Below, piece by piece: positions 21,736 to 31,939 of a DNA stretch of 64,000 nucleotides (the first letter of the stretch is position 1; every line of letters begins with the position of its first letter). This stretch comes from Sabethes cyaneus (lineage: Eukaryota > Arthropoda > Insecta > Diptera > Culicidae), in the NCBI RefSeq assembly GCF_943734655.1, contig NC_071355.1, positions 98,814,449 through 98,878,448 on the forward strand. Reading direction: 5' to 3'. A program made the translations under genes and the position numbers. Below the pieces are notes generated by a model, which was given only the letters and a program-made list of their open reading frames with translations, was not told where the DNA came from and searched no databases.

Positions 21736-23936
21736 CATCGAAATAGCTAAATAATTCGGGAACGTAGTCGCATCAGAATGTTTAATATCTTGCCAAGAAA
21801 ACTGAAAAAACCGCCGAAATTAGATTGTTAGAAGGTTTCAAACGAAGACTCCTATAACAACAAGACAGGCAGCTCTGCCAATATTCGGGATATAATAGAG
21901 ATGCCAGTCTTGTTAATAAGGGTGTCTTCGATTCAAACCAATGTCGATGAGGTGAGGAACTTAAATTGTGGCGTTGACAAGAAATGACTGGAAATAGGGT
22001 ATAATGTGTCGAAAGCAGCGCTCTTCAAAATAAAGTCCAAATCCACTTATTCACAAATCATAGTTATATATTTGACATTTTTTATAATTTCCTTCCGCTG
22101 CCGCACTATGAATTCACTTAATTCCATCTGAAAGTGAAGCACCAACACGCTGTTAAAATTCATACATGCCATGTTACATGCTTGGTGAACATTTTCTTTT
22201 CATATGTCTGAACGCTGAAGGAAATAAGTGTTATGTAAAGTCAACAATTATCACCAAAAATGCATGAATGCAACCGTCTGCTATGAGCAGACGTCGGCGT
22301 CATCTCGACGTGTTGATATTTTTGATATTTTTGCTAAGCATGAAATTATATTTGTTTTGCATTTTTTCAGCTACACATACCTATGTTGTAAAAAGTTTTC
22401 TTTAATATTCAACGTTTCATCGCAAAAGTCCGTCTAACGTGGCTCTACGCCAACTATGCGTTTGTGTCTAAAACACAACCCTTCTGATATTTTTTTTTCA
22501 ATGTTCTGTTTCACTCCGGGGTCCGAGTATTTCCGGTAGGGGTTTATTCTTTTTGCACTCAGTTTTTTTGTGTTACGCAATGTTAGAAACAATTTATTAC
22601 CGGAAAACGGTGCAAATTTATGAGCATAAATTGGCAAAACATGTGAAGGTTTTAAATCCACAGTATGAAAACTGGAGGGTAAACCGAAGAAATTGATCCA
22701 CTGCCGTGCAATTTGTTCAGTCACATAGAACAATTCTGGAAAAAGAGGCAAGAGTTGTGGAAATACGATTGAAAACTTAAAGCAAAACCGGTAGCAATGT
22801 TTCTCAGCCATTTCAAAGTCTAAGTATGTAGTACTTATTACACAATTGATGATGAAATTGACAACGTCACGATTGTTACTCTGTCTCCTTGAAAACCTTT
22901 AGCTTGGTGCTTGGTTACATATTTTGTTCCAATGAACAGAATAAACTAAACAGTTTCATCACAATGCAACATTCGACCCAAAATTCCGAAAAAGCCTGGG
23001 CGAACAAATAATTCGCAAAATGGTATTTTCAGCGCGGAAGCTTGCCGGTTTTGTTTTTTTAAATTCCTTGCATTTTCCAGCTACCAGGAAGGAGGGTACA
23101 CAAAAAGCACCGAAGCACGGACCGCCAAGAAAGCTTCGTAAATTCTTCACCGATTGTATCGACACCGTTTTGACTGCCTTCCGCCGTTTCCTGCCCTATG
23201 CAAAATGGCTAGAAAGAAAATGATAAAATCGACATCCATATAACGACTTTGAGGAAGAGATTCTCACGAGACTAGAACGGGGTGAAATTCCTTATTAATT
23301 GAAAGCGTTCCACTGCTTCATCACGTTCTCAAACGTGTCTTTTCTGCTCTTTCTACGGGCACTTTTTCCTGGCCTGTTATCGCTCGAGTTTTTGACTTAT
23401 AATTTTATGGCGAAAGCCAGGGCTGTTCTTGCTTCTTGGTCGTGATAGCAGTTTTTTTTCAGTCAATGGAAGCAAATTTGCAACCGTGTGCAGAAAAATC
23501 TCACTTTAATTCTGTGATGTTGTAACAGCAGCTGACAGCTGAATTATGGTTTAAACGTAAAAGTCTGTAAGCATATTTGTTCTGCATCAAAACATAAGCA
23601 TTCTGTCATTGAGTTTGTCTATCTTCTTTTAGTGTTCAATCTATGATTACCAGAGTGATGATTTCGCTTCATTAACTAGAGACAATGCGAAGAAAATCCT
23701 TTGTCGAGATGACCTTATCTTTAAAGAGATTAAGCTGTTTTGTACCCTTTTCAATGTAGTCTGTCCAGCTTCATTTAAATAACTTTCTCTTAACTTACTA
23801 GTCATGATTGCATGAAGAAAAAGCTCATTTTATCATTAATGAAAGACAATAAAACTTCATTGTATATTACTGAATTCAAATCACAATATTTGTTATTTTA
23901 GTAAAGCTCTTGTGTCATTTATTGTAAACTAATCAT
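21736..23936. other. no supported gene; one 125-codon open frame
   Basis: A minus-strand frame from ATG at 22811 to TAG at 22434 encodes 125 residues, rich in Phe, Lys and Pro, with no domain I recognise. A 67-codon plus-strand frame at 23020-23223 overlaps an opposite-strand frame. No splice or polyadenylation context makes either convincing. The rest is AT-rich without structure. Confidence 0.3.
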
Positions 23937-26225
23937 TTACAAACCTCTAGCAGCAAAGAGCCAGGGTGGATCTTGCTGTAGCAAGAATTTCTGTCCACTG
24001 TACTGGGTCCTCGTCATCAATTCGTTGAGTGTTGCGACACGTGTAAAGGCCCCCATACACGTACGCATATGTTGGGTTGGAAATGAACAAAATGTTGGAG
24101 GTTCATTCCGACCGAGCGCCGAGCCGAACATTTTCTTCTGCCAGTTTGGTTCGTGGCACTCACACACAAGCGAGCGTGTTGGACGAACATGAATTCACCA
24201 ACATTTTCGGCCAACATGTACGTACGTGTATGGGGGCCTTAAGACGGCTTCGACCTGGTCGAGCCATCTAACATGTTGGGCCCTTCTATTCCTGGTACTA
24301 GTGGGGTTGTTGAAGAGAACGTATTTCACTGCACAGTCGTCTGGCCCAGTAATACCTGCTGGTTCATACGCCTACGCCACTCTCCGCTTTCTATTTGTAC
24401 TCCGCCAAAAATACTTCGCAACACCTTTTGTTTAAATGCGGCAGGTATGTCTTCCGTAAGCAAAGTTACAGTCTCTCGTCTGTAGAGCACTATCGATTTG
24501 ATTAGTGTTTTGTACAACGTCAGCTTTGATCCTTAATCGAAGCGTATGGGAAGGAAAGAGTAGACGCGACTTCCAGCTTGAATGCGTCGTTGAATCTTCT
24601 GATATGTCGACAGTGCCCGGAAATCCCAAATATATGAATTCATCGACCGTTTCCAGTTCAACGCCGTCAATAATCACTGTCCGTGGAAGGTGGACGTTGT
24701 TTTCTCTGGATTCTACAATCTATTTGTTTTCGACGCATTGATTTGTAGCCTAATCCTCCGTGCTTGAATTACATACAGAGCCGTCCATTCCCTTGCCGCA
24801 ACCCTCTGCGCGATTCGAAATGGCTCGAGAATATCTCGAAACACGCACGTAACAAATCACTTGCTCTAGGGTAGCTTTGATCAGCTGCGTCAGCTTGTCC
24901 GAAAAACCGTACTCGTGAATTTTGTGCGATAGCTGTTTGCGCTCGACTGTATCGTATGCTGCCCTGAAACCCAGAAAAATATGAGGCGTTGTACTCCTGA
25001 TCCCGACATTACTGGAGGATTCGTCGGAGAGTAAAAAATTTAATCCGTAGTAGCATGGGATCCCATATAGCCCGCCGGGTACTGCCCTACGAATTCGTTT
25101 GCTATTGGAGATAGACGACGTAACAAAATCTGGGAGAACACTTTGTATTCCTTAACGAACTGATTTATTGCCGGATTACTTCGAGGTTTGCGAGTCTTAT
25201 TACCCATGAATAGTTGTACTAGCTCTTTACGATCTCTGGATCGCTGCGCTCCAGGTTTTTTCACAGAGCATCGCGGCTGCAGCCTCATTGACGGCAGAAC
25301 GTATCCTACTCCATCTGTCTTCGAGGGTCGAAGCATCCAGCTCCAGAGAGGAAAATAGAGCTTCATCCATTACGTGCGCGTAATTTTTGATAACTCGCGT
25401 GTTGTCCGATTGCCGAATGTTTAACCAAGAAGGGCAGTTTTGTCGCGAGGTATAAACCGACGGTAATTTTGCGCGGCCATGTACTGCTACTAGGTGATGG
25501 TCGAGTCGATATCCGCACCCCATGGGGAGCGTACGTTGGTGATGTTCCAGAAAACTCGGCCATCGATTTGGTTCACGGTTTGTTGGTCAGGTGATCTCCA
25601 AGTGGCTTCTGATCTCCATACCTCGGAAACAGCAAAGTTGATGCATCGCTGGTCGTTATCGTTCGTGTCGGTATGCAGGCTATGGAGCCCGACCACCGTT
25701 ACATTGCTTCCCTGCCGATTTGGGCGTTTATATCTCCGATGACGATCTTGGTGTCCCATGGTGAGCAACTGTCGTCTGTTGCCTTCAGCTGCGCTTCCTT
25801 CTCGTCGTTGAGTCTACCTTCGTGTGAACAATATGCGTTTTTAATGTTGCGTGTTTGAGTTGAAGAAACGGACTTTTATCCTCAACATGCACATGCTCCC
25901 GTTGATCGCTTTTCAGTCCATTACGCGATGCTGCATTCTGCCCATCACTACGAAGCCCGTTTCCAGCTGGTGGGTCACTCCACCGCTCTGGTAAAATTCT
26001 GGTGGTCTTTGACGCCATGGATCCTCCACACATTCGTGTCTTCGTGACAGATCCGCTACAGTGCCACGATGCCGAACTTTCGGGGTTCTAACTGATCAAG
26101 TAGCACCCTGTCGCCATCCACGAAATTTAGCGATCTGCAGTTCCACGTACCAACTATCCATTTCAAGTCCTTATTGCATCGCCTTTGTCTATGCCGAATA
26201 TTCCGAGTCGGATTTCTTTAATTGT
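23937..26225 (-). pseudogene. decayed RTE-clade retrotransposon
   Basis: Minus-strand frames together give most of an RTE polyprotein, in order from high to low coordinate. The endonuclease has GLHSLHTDTNDNDQRCINFA, then the NQIDGRVFW and NVRS region (25500-25760). The linker and RT start have EFVGQYPAGY (about 25080-25130). The tail has VDEFIYLG (about 24640), VLRSIFGGVQ (about 24400-24440) and TRTQYSGQKFLLQQDPPWLF (about 23950-24010). Stops, frameshifts and loss of most of the RT core (about 24980-25050) inactivate it. A MITE splits its 3' part. The 5' end lies near 26225, next to the R1-like relic. Confidence 0.85.
24047..24239. mobile_element. Harbinger-like MITE inside RTE
   Basis: The left end is aggcccccatacacgtacg and the right end is cgtacgtgtatgggggcct, perfect inverted repeats of about 19 bases. 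The similarity continues inward (atgttgg/ccaacat). TAA flanks both sides (24044-24046 and 24240-24242), fitting the 3-bp TWA duplication of PIF/Harbinger elements. Removing it restores continuity of the RTE 3' region. The 193-bp interior is a larger imperfect palindrome without coding content. Confidence 0.8.
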
Positions 26226-26286
26226 TCGTAGTAGGTTAGATTTAGGTAGGTTGCCTTACTAGGGCCACGCTACCGAATCTCATGAT
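26226..26286 (-). repeat. 5'-region relic of older R1-like element, left part
   Basis: The text gggccacgctaccgaatctc resembles the 5' region of the intact element near 31685 (gccacgctaccctcagg). After removal of 26301-31925 and one 14-bp copy, it continues into 31940-32073, which is clearly related to 31700-31830. This is therefore the probable target of the younger insertion. Confidence 0.5.
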
Positions 26287-26300
26287 AGGGTTGCCATCTT
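26287..26300. repeat. 14-bp target duplication, left copy
   Basis: The string agggttgccatctt occurs exactly here and at 31926-31939, framing the R1-like element. The left copy abuts the T run that is the minus-strand poly(A) tail. R1-clade elements commonly make duplications of about this length. Confidence 0.7.
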
Positions 26301-26572
26301 TTTTTTTTGTATTGTTTATGCAGGGAGAAAATCTTCATAGACAGCACCTTCGCGGTGCCGAATAGGATTCACATGGTGCCAACATGCGCCTACCTACTAA
26401 AAACTCTCCTGCTGCCCATTCCTGAACCCCTCCCGGAACTACCGTTAGGTTTTACTTCAGGAGGGAGGACGTGCCGAAGCACTCCGACTTGTCCGTTGCG
26501 TGTGTGGGTCCACACAACACCCTTGCCATTTCATACCGCCACTACCCTTCACCTAGGGCCTGGGCTGCCCAA

Positions 26573-29554
26573 TCAGCCCGTTACTGACCCTAGCAAGCTA
26601 TGTCGGCCCTGTCGTTGCAAACGTTCTAGCCGTTGCAACTCCGTTATCACCGCGGTTACCGCCCTATCGACGGCACCCCATGCACGCTGCTCAGCGCACA
26701 TTCTCTGCACGATGTTGTCGGCGTTGGTGTCTTCTCCAACGACCGCAAGCATCACCTGCCGAGTGGACGTAAACCGCGGGCAGTGAAAGATCACATGCTC
26801 CGCCGTTTCCTCGGCTACCGTGCAAACGGGGCAAAAGGGGGAATCTGCCCGCCCGCGCGTATGTAGATACTTCTTAAAGCATCCATGACCCGACAGGAAC
26901 TGGGTAAGGAAAAAGTTTACCTCACCATGACCTCTGCCGATCCAGGACGATATGTTCTGGATCAGCCTATGGGTCCACCTACCATGGTCGGTGCGATCCC
27001 ATTCCGCCTGCCAACGCCTAATAGAGTCCAGCCTAACTCTGTCCCTAGCGCCCCTGACGTTCCTCTGCCTATGGCACTCGATATCCTCACCTAGGAGTAT
27101 GCATATTGGAATCATGGCTGCAATAACCCCAATCGCATCCAACGATATGGTACGGTAGCCGCACGCAACGCGCAATGCTAACAGCCTGAACACCTTGTTC
27201 AGGCATGCCTGATTGCGCTTACTCTCCAAAGCCGGGGCCCACGCCGGTGCACCGTATCGTAGCACCGACATGGCAACGCTGGCCATCAGGCGTCTCTTAC
27301 TGCTGCTAGGACCGTAGCCGTTCGGCATGATCTTAGACAGAGCAGTGACCGCCGTTGACGCTTTACCACAAGCATAATCCACATGACTGGTGAAGTTCAG
27401 CCTGTTGTCTGTCATGACACCCAGGTACTTCACACTTCGTTTGGAGACAATCACCTGTCCCCCCACGATTATTTTTGCCTCTATGGCCGACTTTCGGTTG
27501 CTGACCATCACAGCTTCCGTCTTATGGTGGGACAATCGCAGATTGACGCCCGCCATCCAACCCTCTATTATGCTTATGGCGTCTGATGCCAGCATTTCCA
27601 CCTCTTCTAGAAACTCGCCTACCACCGTAAGGACGATATCATCGGCGAAGCCAGTAATATCGACCCCAGTGGGTAGTTCAAGCCTCAGCACCCCATCGTA
27701 CATGGCATTCCAAAGCGTGGGGCCGAGAATCGAACCCTGTGGAACACCCGCTGTCACTTTGTACCTCTTCGCCCCATCCGCCGTGTCGTACACTAGCGTC
27801 CGGTTCTCGAAGTAACTCTTAAGCAACCTGCATAGATGATCCGGTACCCTCATCATATGCAGCGCTAACGCAATTGCACCCCAGTTAGCGCTGTTAAAGG
27901 CGTTTTTGACATCGATTGTGACTATAGCACAATACCTGTCGCCTCGCCTTTTCCGTTTCATAGGCTTCTCGGCCCTCTCCACTACGGACTTTATGGCATC
28001 TACAGTGGACTTCCCCTTACGGAAGCCAAACTGCGTGTTTGCCAGTCCGACATCACTTTCCACTACAGGCGTCAGCCTGTTTAGGATTACCCGCTCTAGC
28101 AATTTGCCTAGCGTGTCCAATAGGCAAATTGGCCTGTACGACGAGGGATCACCAGGCGGTTTCCCCGGCTTTGGCAGCAGTACCAATCTTTGGACTTTCC
28201 ATTTGTCTGGAAATTCGCATACCTCTAGGCAACTCTGAAGCGTCTCTCTAAACATATCGGGATACGCTTGGATCGCCGCTTTGAGTGCCTCGTTCGGAAT
28301 CCCGTCAGGACCGGGCGCTTTCTTCGATTTCAAACCCCTGGCAATTACGATGAGTTCCTCATTCGTGACCGGAGTGAGGACATCATTCGATTGACCGTAC
28401 GGGGTCGGAGGCCACCAAACTGGATCGTGTTGCGGAAAGAGCCCTTCCACGATGACTTTCAGCTTTTGGGGGCAGGTTTCCTGCGGCGCAGATGTACCCT
28501 TCATCTTTTTCATTACCACCTGGTATGCACCACCCCAGGGGTTTGAATCCGCATCGCGACATAGCTCCTGGAAACAGGATTTCTTGCTACGCCTAACCTC
28601 TTTCTTAAGCGCCGACCTTGCCGCTCTAAGATCAACTCCCCGAGCTTCAGCATCTGCATCGGTCCGGGCCCTCTGCGCTAGCCTTCTCGCTCTGTGGCAC
28701 CTGGAACGGAGCTGGGCAATGGTATCACTCCACCAGTATACCGAGCGACGACCGTTCATTGGCTGCCCCGTCCTAGGCATAGTGGTATCACATGCCCGTA
28801 CTAGGACGTTGGTCAGCTCACGAGCACTCAGGTTCGAGCGGGTGCTCTCTGCACTGAGTGCTTCAACGAACAGGTCTTTGTCGAAGGCCTTCACTTTCCA
28901 CCTCCTCCCTGTCGACTTCGCCCCGCGTGGCCGTAGCGCCCGTCGTTCAATCGTGTACCGTATAGCTTGGTGGTCACTATGCGTGTACTCATCTGACACC
29001 CTCCAGCCCATGTTGTCAAGCAACGTTGGGCTGCAGAAGGTGATGTCGATGATCGATTGTTGTACCCCCCTACAAAAGGTACTGACGGATCCCACGTTAG
29101 CCAGACTTACATCTAGCTTGGACAGAGCTTCCAGCAAGCTTTGCCCCCTCGGAGTAGTGCACCTGCTACCCCATTCGACAGCCCAAGCATTGAAGTCTCC
29201 TCCAATGACAACGGGCTTGCGGCCCGTGAGTTCGTCGGTGAGCACGTCCAGCATCCGGTCAAACTGCTCCGGCGACCACCTAGGTGGAGCGTAGCAGCTA
29301 CAGATGCAGACGCCATCGACCACCGCGATCACGAACCCCTCTTGGTCGGACGACACCACCTCCTGGATCGGGTATCTACCCATCACGGCGATCGCTGCCA
29401 TCCGACCCTTATCGATAACCCAGTTAGCGCCTCCACGGGGGACCCGGTAGGGATCCGCGATAATGGCAATATCGCACCCCGTCTCGGCTGCCGTTTGCCA
29501 AAGCAACTCCTGTGCCGTTTCACAGTGGTTTAGGTTAATCTGTATAACCTGCAC
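26573..29554 (-). CDS. R1-clade ORF2: endonuclease and reverse transcriptase
   Basis: The 993-codon frame encodes the enzyme that nicks the target and primes reverse transcription. The N-terminal APE-type endonuclease covers residues 1 to about 205, with QINLNH (5-10), IADPYR (32-37, Asp where the family usually has the catalytic Glu), GGDFNAW (118-124) and SDHQAI (193-198). The RT covers about 410-720, with KKAPGPDGIP (411-420), VTIDVKNAFN (545-554), PQGSILGP (605-612) and the active-site FADD (636-639). A Cys-His motif CPVC...H...C lies at 908-925. The first codon is GTG, two bases after the ORF1 TAA. The next in-frame ATG is codon 52, inside the endonuclease, so translation probably uses reinitiation or a non-AUG start. 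It should act in the nucleus on target DNA. Confidence 0.9.
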   Translation of the reverse strand: MQVIQINLNHCETAQELLWQTAAETGCDIAIIADPYRVPRGGANWVIDKGRMAAIAVMGRYPIQEVVSSDQEGFVIAVVDGVCICSCYAPPRWSPEQFDRMLDVLTDELTGRKPVVIGGDFNAWAVEWGSRCTTPRGQSLLEALSKLDVSLANVGSVSTFCRGVQQSIIDITFCSPTLLDNMGWRVSDEYTHSDHQAIRYTIERRALRPRGAKSTGRRWKVKAFDKDLFVEALSAESTRSNLSARELTNVLVRACDTTMPRTGQPMNGRRSVYWWSDTIAQLRSRCHRARRLAQRARTDADAEARGVDLRAARSALKKEVRRSKKSCFQELCRDADSNPWGGAYQVVMKKMKGTSAPQETCPQKLKVIVEGLFPQHDPVWWPPTPYGQSNDVLTPVTNEELIVIARGLKSKKAPGPDGIPNEALKAAIQAYPDMFRETLQSCLEVCEFPDKWKVQRLVLLPKPGKPPGDPSSYRPICLLDTLGKLLERVILNRLTPVVESDVGLANTQFGFRKGKSTVDAIKSVVERAEKPMKRKRRGDRYCAIVTIDVKNAFNSANWGAIALALHMMRVPDHLCRLLKSYFENRTLVYDTADGAKRYKVTAGVPQGSILGPTLWNAMYDGVLRLELPTGVDITGFADDIVLTVVGEFLEEVEMLASDAISIIEGWMAGVNLRLSHHKTEAVMVSNRKSAIEAKIIVGGQVIVSKRSVKYLGVMTDNRLNFTSHVDYACGKASTAVTALSKIMPNGYGPSSSKRRLMASVAMSVLRYGAPAWAPALESKRNQACLNKVFRLLALRVACGYRTISLDAIGVIAAMIPICILLGEDIECHRQRNVRGARDRVRLDSIRRWQAEWDRTDHGRWTHRLIQNISSWIGRGHGEVNFFLTQFLSGHGCFKKYLHTRGRADSPFCPVCTVAEETAEHVIFHCPRFTSTRQVMLAVVGEDTNADNIVQRMCAEQRAWGAVDRAVTAVITELQRLERLQRQGRHSLLGSVTG

Positions 29555-29556
29555 CC

Positions 29557-31074
29557 TTATCGTTGCAATGCCCGCCTATAAGCCGCACACAGTGGGCCAC
29601 CTGTGGCATGCTTATTTCCCGCATCGACTGTGCAGTGCATGCACCTGGGGGGTTTGCTACATCCCCTGGCGAAGTGGCCATCTTCGCCGCACCGCCTGCA
29701 CAGCTTGGACCGATCGGGGGCCTTACACTTGGCCGCCCGATGGCCAAAGCCCATACACCTGAAACAGCGTTCGATACGCCGTTTCGACACCAGTGTACAC
29801 ACTGACCATCCTACCTTAATTTTGCCAGACGCCAACATCTTGTTGGCGATTGCCTCTGGCACGTTTAAGGTCGCGGTTTGCATATCTCCATATGCCTTCC
29901 GCAAGCGGATGTCTGCGGGTGCCACATCAACCTTAAGCTGATCCCGCAGAGCATCACTCAGGTCAACTGTCGTCGTAATCTCGTCGAGGTTTTTACACTC
30001 GACCAGAACACGCTGCGACAGCGCCTTGACCTGGCCCGCTTCGCCCAGGGACTGCTCAACCAGTTTCTGGTAATTCGAACTCTGGACCGTTGGGTCCTTT
30101 CTAAGTTCGAAAAGCATATCCCCTGCCTGGGTTCGGCGGGTCTTTACAACGTTGGCCCCAAGCTCCTGCAACTTGGGGTCCACACGAACCTTGCGCAGTA
30201 GATCAGCATACGACAGCTTGCCTGTCAGCTTCACTACTAAGGCGTCGCCCTTATGGACGCGCCTTGGCTTTGGCTTTGCAGCCGCAGCCTCGCTCGGTTT
30301 CGGCCTCGGCGGTTTAGGCGGTTTACGCCTAACCACCTGCCAATCCTCTTCCCCGGTCCCGGAAGCACCATCCGGGACCGCCTCCGCACGTTCGCTGGTA
30401 GATGCGCGAGCCGAAGTCCGCTGCCTCTTGGCTACCAGCGTTGGTCCATGGTCGAGCGTAGCCGCCTTGCGCTTGGCAAGCGGCGTACGCGCCTGACTAG
30501 GCATGGCCACAGCCTTAGCGGCTATGACCTGAGCTTCGGCGATTTCGCATCGCTGCAGAAGCTCTTGCCTCTCCACCTCGGCAGCTATGACGGTAGAGCG
30601 GAGGCTCACCGCCAGCTTTTTAATGTCGAGGTGGACATTTGACCTAGAGTTGATGAACGAGTACAACTCGTCCACCAACTTTTTGGCTTCCTCCAGCTTG
30701 CTACTGGCTGGAGGAAGCCCGACTTCGCCCTCAGGAGGGTGCACCATGCCCTCCGTTGACATTTGCCTACCGCTGTCGCTCGCCTTCTTGGCTGAGCTGG
30801 CAGCGATGGCCACCGGCGTTCTAACTGGGGTGTTAGTCCTAGGTGGTGTCAACTTCCTCTTCGGTATCGCTCCCGTTTTCGGGGGGCTTCCCTGTATGGG
30901 CTGTGCCCCCGACTTCGGCGGGCTTCCCTTCTTGGGTCGCGCCCCCGATAACGGGGGGCTACCTGTCTTTGCTGTTGGTGACCTAGCCAACTTACTACTT
31001 TTGGCAAAGATATCATCTTTGCCACTAGTAGCACCCGTATTCGATCCCTCTTTGAAATTTAAAAATTTGTCCAT
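29557..31074 (-). CDS. R1-clade ORF1: Gag-like RNA-binding protein
   Basis: From ATG at 31074 to TAA at 29557 the frame encodes 505 residues. Five further codons lie open upstream but start with TTG, so the ATG (MDKFLNFKEGS) was chosen. The N-terminal 100 residues are basic and Pro/Gly-rich, with three tandem copies of a GSPPxxGAxP unit (about 30870-30990). The centre has a helical stretch and a KRKAATLDHG nuclear-localisation-like patch. The C-terminus has three zinc knuckles: CFRCMGFGHRAAKC, CRRCGEDGHFARGC and a divergent CMHC...H...C. The family binds element RNA and chaperones target-primed reverse transcription. It ends two bases before the ORF2 GTG. Confidence 0.9.
   Translation of the reverse strand: MDKFLNFKEGSNTGATSGKDDIFAKSSKLARSPTAKTGSPPLSGARPKKGSPPKSGAQPIQGSPPKTGAIPKRKLTPPRTNTPVRTPVAIAASSAKKASDSGRQMSTEGMVHPPEGEVGLPPASSKLEEAKKLVDELYSFINSRSNVHLDIKKLAVSLRSTVIAAEVERQELLQRCEIAEAQVIAAKAVAMPSQARTPLAKRKAATLDHGPTLVAKRQRTSARASTSERAEAVPDGASGTGEEDWQVVRRKPPKPPRPKPSEAAAAKPKPRRVHKGDALVVKLTGKLSYADLLRKVRVDPKLQELGANVVKTRRTQAGDMLFELRKDPTVQSSNYQKLVEQSLGEAGQVKALSQRVLVECKNLDEITTTVDLSDALRDQLKVDVAPADIRLRKAYGDMQTATLNVPEAIANKMLASGKIKVGWSVCTLVSKRRIERCFRCMGFGHRAAKCKAPDRSKLCRRCGEDGHFARGCSKPPRCMHCTVDAGNKHATGGPLCAAYRRALQR
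30870..30990 (-). repeat. triplicated Pro/Gly codon block in ORF1
   Basis: Three consecutive in-frame units of about 13 codons (GSPP, two residues, GA, one residue, P) are visible as repeated gggcttccct/ggggggct blocks on the plus strand. Such units can expand or shrink without disturbing the frame. Confidence 0.7.
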
Positions 31075-31925
31075 TCGAAAGGGTCCCAACTCTAGGCCGC
31101 TATCTCCACTCGTAATTGTGTAGTCGCCTTAACGATCCCATGGTGATCTATGCAAGCAGGGAGGCCATGGCTAGGGACACTCCCCCCTACCCTTCATGGG
31201 GGCAGGGATGTCAGCATCCGATCGGCGTTAGTCAGGAATGTATCATCTGAGCCTACACCACCGCACTTTGACGTGAGTGACGAGCTTTGAACGTACCTAG
31301 AGACCAGCCACGGTTTTAACGGGACGGAAGGCAGCTGTACCATTAGCCTACTCGCCGTTTCGGGAAGGTATCACCCTTCCTTACATAAGGTAGTAGAATA
31401 GCACAGCCGTCAGCCCTGTAGCGCCAAATCCAAACGTTTATTCCCGCCCGTCCAGTACACCGTAATTAGGATCTTCCTGGAACCGATCCTAATGTGCCCA
31501 TGGCACTCCTGACCTGGCTTTTTTGCTTAAAGTCCTGAGCTCTAACAGGACGCTACTACGTCCGCAGCTGGCTTATAGGAATTGAGCTCCGCTCGCCTCT
31601 TTACACCACTGCGCCACGCTAACCGCAAACACTACGGCGCCCGCAGCTGGCTTATAGGAGTTGAGCCCCGCTCGCCTCTTTACACCACTACGCCACGCTA
31701 CCCTCAGGCACAAAGTGCCCCCCTTTCCCTGTTAGCACACAACTGAGGGTGCAACCAAAGACTGGTATTTGGTTGACCCTAGGCCCAGTTGCGTCCCGGC
31801 CGGTACCGCGTGGAGGTAGGGATAAGAGTTCCCGCTCCCATCGTAATGGCTATTCGGAGTCGCGCAAAGTCGAATGCGACTTTGTTCGGCGCCTTAACCT
31901 CGCTGAGTTAGGGCCTTAACCGGCC
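31075..31925 (-). promoter_or_regulatory. 5' UTR and internal promoter region of R1-like element
   Basis: This 850-base GC-rich leader precedes ORF1 and should hold the internal pol II promoter that non-LTR elements need. It contains a 79-bp direct duplication (31555-31705). It also contains a block around gcgtggaggtagggataaga, which recurs at 32047-32070 and 45030-45052. No TATA box was seen, as expected. The exact 5' end is set only by the 14-bp repeat. Confidence 0.5.
31555..31705. repeat. 79-bp tandem duplication in the 5' UTR
   Basis: The string cgcagctggcttatagga starts at 31563 and again at 31642, followed in both by a gctcgcctctttacaccact block and the word gccacgcta. The copies differ by a few substitutions and a 3-base indel. 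Reiterated 5' leader units are known in several non-LTR families. Here there are only two. Confidence 0.85.
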
Positions 31926-31939
31926 AGGGTTGCCATCTT
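31926..31939. repeat. 14-bp target duplication, right copy
   Basis: An exact copy of agggttgccatctt that bounds the 5' end of the minus-strand R1-like element. Confidence 0.7.

Larger units (their letters stand above)
26301..31925 (-). mobile_element. nearly intact R1-clade non-LTR retrotransposon
   Basis: This 5.6-kb minus-strand element has a 5' UTR (31075-31925), ORF1 (29557-31074), ORF2 (29554-26573), a 3' UTR of about 270 bases and a short A tail (T run at 26299-26308). It is framed by a perfect 14-bp repeat. Its base composition is much richer in GC than the surroundings, as expected for a recent arrival. Both ORFs lack internal stops, so it could be autonomous. The clade assignment rests on the zinc knuckles of ORF1, the APE-type endonuclease, the FADD-type RT and the terminal Cys-His motif. 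Nearest named families were not checked. Confidence 0.85.

Noticed and set aside
22434..22811. 125-codon minus-strand gene
   Set aside because: It has an ATG and a fair start context, but no motif, splice or polyadenylation support. It is mentioned only in the spacer entry.
28452..29294. 280-codon plus-strand gene
   Set aside because: Exactly antisense to the endonuclease and RT part of ORF2, with no domain of its own.
26573..31123. Long plus-strand open frames (up to 280 codons) opposite the R1-like ORFs
   Set aside because: They are antisense shadows of a GC-rich coding region. None has a domain, while the minus strand carries all expected motifs.
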